A stretch of DNA of 6,567 nucleotides from Actinomycetes bacterium. Lineage in GTDB: Bacteria; Actinomycetota; Acidimicrobiia; Acidimicrobiales; RAAP-2. The position numbers and the translations under genes are program-made. Location of the stretch: contig JAKBCI010000102.1 of the NCBI GenBank assembly GCA_021807965.1, positions 1-6,567 of the forward strand, written 5' to 3'. Numbering within the stretch: position 1 is the stretch's first letter; the number at the start of each line of letters is the position of its first letter. Below the pieces are notes generated by a model. It saw nothing but the letters and a program-made list of their open reading frames with translations, was not told where the DNA came from and did no database searches. Shown here piece by piece: positions 5,268-6,567 of the stretch.

Positions 5268-6567
5268 AACTCGAGCAGGTCGATGGGCACGTCGACGACG
5301 CGGCTGCGCAGCCACTCGCCAAGTCCCTTGGCCTGCTTGTCCAACCGGCTCGACGCGGCAACCCCCTCTTCGAGCAAGTCGTGGATGAGGAAGTTGAGCG
5401 CTCGCAGGTTCGCGAAGCGGTGCCGCTCGATGACCAGCGAACTCGTCTCGGGCAGTAGTTCGCGCAGTCGCTCGGTGGTGAGCGTGTAGTCGAGCCACGC
5501 CCAGGCGCGGTCGCTGCGCGCGAAGACGCCGAGGTTGGCGTGCCCCCCCTTGTCACCCGATCGGGTCCCGACGACCCGGCCGAGGGGAGCGGGCCGGGTC
5601 GGCCCCGGCGGCGGCGTCGGGGGCGGGGGTGGGAGCGGGGCGACCCCGACGAGACCCGCGCCCGGTGGGGCGACGGAGTCCACGACGGAGGTCGCTCCGC
5701 CGAGGGTCGTGACGTACTGGGGAACGTCGGCCGCCGCCACGCGAGCCGGTCGGTAGACGCCGAAGGGTGATCCGGCCCCCGGCGCCGTCCCGACGTTGAA
5801 GAAGCCGGGAATCGTCGCCAGCGCGATCTCAACGGCGGCGTTGGCGACGGCGCGACCCACCTTTCGCTCGTCGTGGTCGCGAAGCGTGATGTGCCACAGC
5901 GCGACGGCCTCGTCGTTGGTGGCGGGATTCGCCTTGTCGGTGCGCGATAGCCGCGTGGTGACGCGCTCGAACTCCTCGCGTCGGTAGGGGCACGCGTCCC
6001 AGAAAGCCGCCTCGACGAGATCGGCCTTGGCCTCGATGTCGAGTCCGGTGAGCGCCACGTGCAGGTCCTGACGGTACCCGCCCAGCTCGTTGGTCGCCAC
6101 CTTCAAGGTGTCCGGCGGCGGCTCGCCGCGCACGCCGCTGATGCGGACTCGATCCAGCCCGACGGACTCGAGCTCGATGGTGTCAAAGCGAGCCGTCACG
6201 TCGGGCCCGACGTAGCGCGCGCCGCCGATTTCGTAGAGCAGCTGCGAGGTGACCGTGCCCACGGACACCTCGCCGTCGGTCCCGTCGTGTTTGCCAACGA
6301 CGCACGAGCCGTCCTCGGCGACCTCGACCCAGGGGAAGCCGACGTGGGTCATCGCGGGCACCTCGGTGAAGAACGAGTAGTTCCCACCGGTCACCTGGGC
6401 GCCGCACTCGATGACGTGGCCGGCGACCACGGCGCCGGCCAGCGCGTCCCAGTTGTCGCGGGCCCAGCCGTGGTGCCAGGCGGCCGGTCCGCAGACGACG
6501 GCGGCGTCGGTGACCCGACCGGTGATCACGATGTCGGCGCCCGACGAGAGGGCGTCGACGATACCGA
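5264..6567 (-). CDS. AtuA/DUF1446-family protein with fused AtuA-like C-terminal domain (N-terminus outside window)
   Basis: AtuA was named from the acyclic terpene (citronellol/geraniol) utilisation cluster of pseudomonads; its reaction is not established. 433 residues are visible. A GTG at 6529 is possible as a start, but the frame stays open to the window edge with family-like sequence before it (GADIVITGRVTDAA), so this is the C-terminal part of a longer protein, probably missing 100-150 residues. In fragment numbering: ECGAQVTGGNYSFF at 53-66, KHDGTDGEVSVGTVTSQLLY at 92-111, YVGPDVTARFD at 118-128, KVATNELGGYRQD at 155-167, a proline-rich linker at about 309-327 and a C-terminal domain with RSGDKGGHANLGVFAR at 335-350 and FANLRALNFLIHDLLEEGVA at 384-403. 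That second domain can occur as a separate small protein in other genomes. Its stop overlaps the next start by 4 nt. No signal peptide or membrane segment is seen. Genes upstream, outside the window, would be needed to name the pathway. Confidence 0.9.
   Translation of the reverse strand, partial: GIVDALSSGADIVITGRVTDAAVVCGPAAWHHGWARDNWDALAGAVVAGHVIECGAQVTGGNYSFFTEVPAMTHVGFPWVEVAEDGSCVVGKHDGTDGEVSVGTVTSQLLYEIGGARYVGPDVTARFDTIELESVGLDRVRISGVRGEPPPDTLKVATNELGGYRQDLHVALTGLDIEAKADLVEAAFWDACPYRREEFERVTTRLSRTDKANPATNDEAVALWHITLRDHDERKVGRAVANAAVEIALATIPGFFNVGTAPGAGSPFGVYRPARVAAADVPQYVTTLGGATSVVDSVAPPGAGLVGVAPLPPPPPTPPPGPTRPAPLGRVVGTRSGDKGGHANLGVFARSDRAWAWLDYTLTTERLRELLPETSSLVIERHRFANLRALNFLIHDLLEEGVAASSRLDKQAKGLGEWLRSRVVDVPIDLLEL
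5619..5640 (+). other. G-quadruplex-capable tract inside the AtuA gene
   Basis: On the plus strand four G-runs of 5, 5, 3 and 4 bases follow each other with loops of 1, 1 and 3 bases, a full match to the G3+N1-7 rule; more G-runs of 3-4 lie at 5584-5598. The tract is on the template strand of the minus-strand AtuA gene and encodes part of the proline-rich linker (CCN codons read from the other strand). It may simply follow from proline codons in a G+C-rich genome, or it could slow RNA polymerase between the two domains. Confidence 0.5.

Noticed and set aside
3946..5388. A 480-codon open frame on the plus strand opposite the hydratase and TIGR03084 genes
   Set aside because: Its translation is Arg/Ser/Gly-rich with no recognisable motif, while the opposite strand encodes two family proteins with correct lengths and coupled junctions. 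Long antisense frames are expected in G+C-rich DNA.

Overview
The window is a high-G+C, almost fully coding stretch that looks like the chromosome of an actinobacterium. The Rho, L31, RF1, PrmC and TsaC proteins read as actinobacterial, the gene order rho-rpmE-prfA-prmC-tsaC/sua5 is the one known from actinobacteria, and a TIGR03084-type protein, typical of that phylum, is present. An Acidimicrobiia-like lineage is a guess. No mobile element, CRISPR array, tRNA, rRNA or long intergenic region is visible.

Positions 1-3696, plus strand: a housekeeping block for transcription termination and translation. It holds the 3' three-quarters or so of rho (cut by the left edge), rpmE (ribosomal protein L31, zinc-binding form), prfA (release factor 1), prmC (the methyltransferase that modifies the release-factor GGQ motif) and tsaC (threonylcarbamoyl-AMP synthase for tRNA t6A). 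From rpmE onward the genes are nearly fused: a 17-nt gap, an 11-nt overlap, then a 4-nt GTGA overlap. The only real intergenic space is the 37 nt before rpmE, which carries a Shine-Dalgarno sequence and a possible -10 element.

Positions 3697-6567, minus strand: a three-gene operon read right to left. It comprises an AtuA/DUF1446-family protein (N-terminus beyond the right edge), a TIGR03084/DinB-MDMPI-type putative metal-binding protein, and an enoyl-CoA hydratase/isomerase-family protein whose motifs resemble the methylglutaconyl-type hydratases. Both junctions are 4-nt GTGA overlaps, so the three proteins are probably made together. The likely theme is acyl-CoA catabolism of branched or isoprenoid compounds; the exact pathway cannot be fixed from this window.

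The two operons converge with no spacer: the tsaC stop ends at 3696 and the hydratase stop begins at 3697 on the other strand, inside a small imperfect inverted repeat. The most notable points are the tightly coupled AtuA/TIGR03084/hydratase trio, Rho substitutions at two positions linked to bicyclomycin sensitivity in E. coli, the replaced first catalytic glutamate in the hydratase, and a G-quadruplex-capable tract at the interdomain linker of the AtuA gene.
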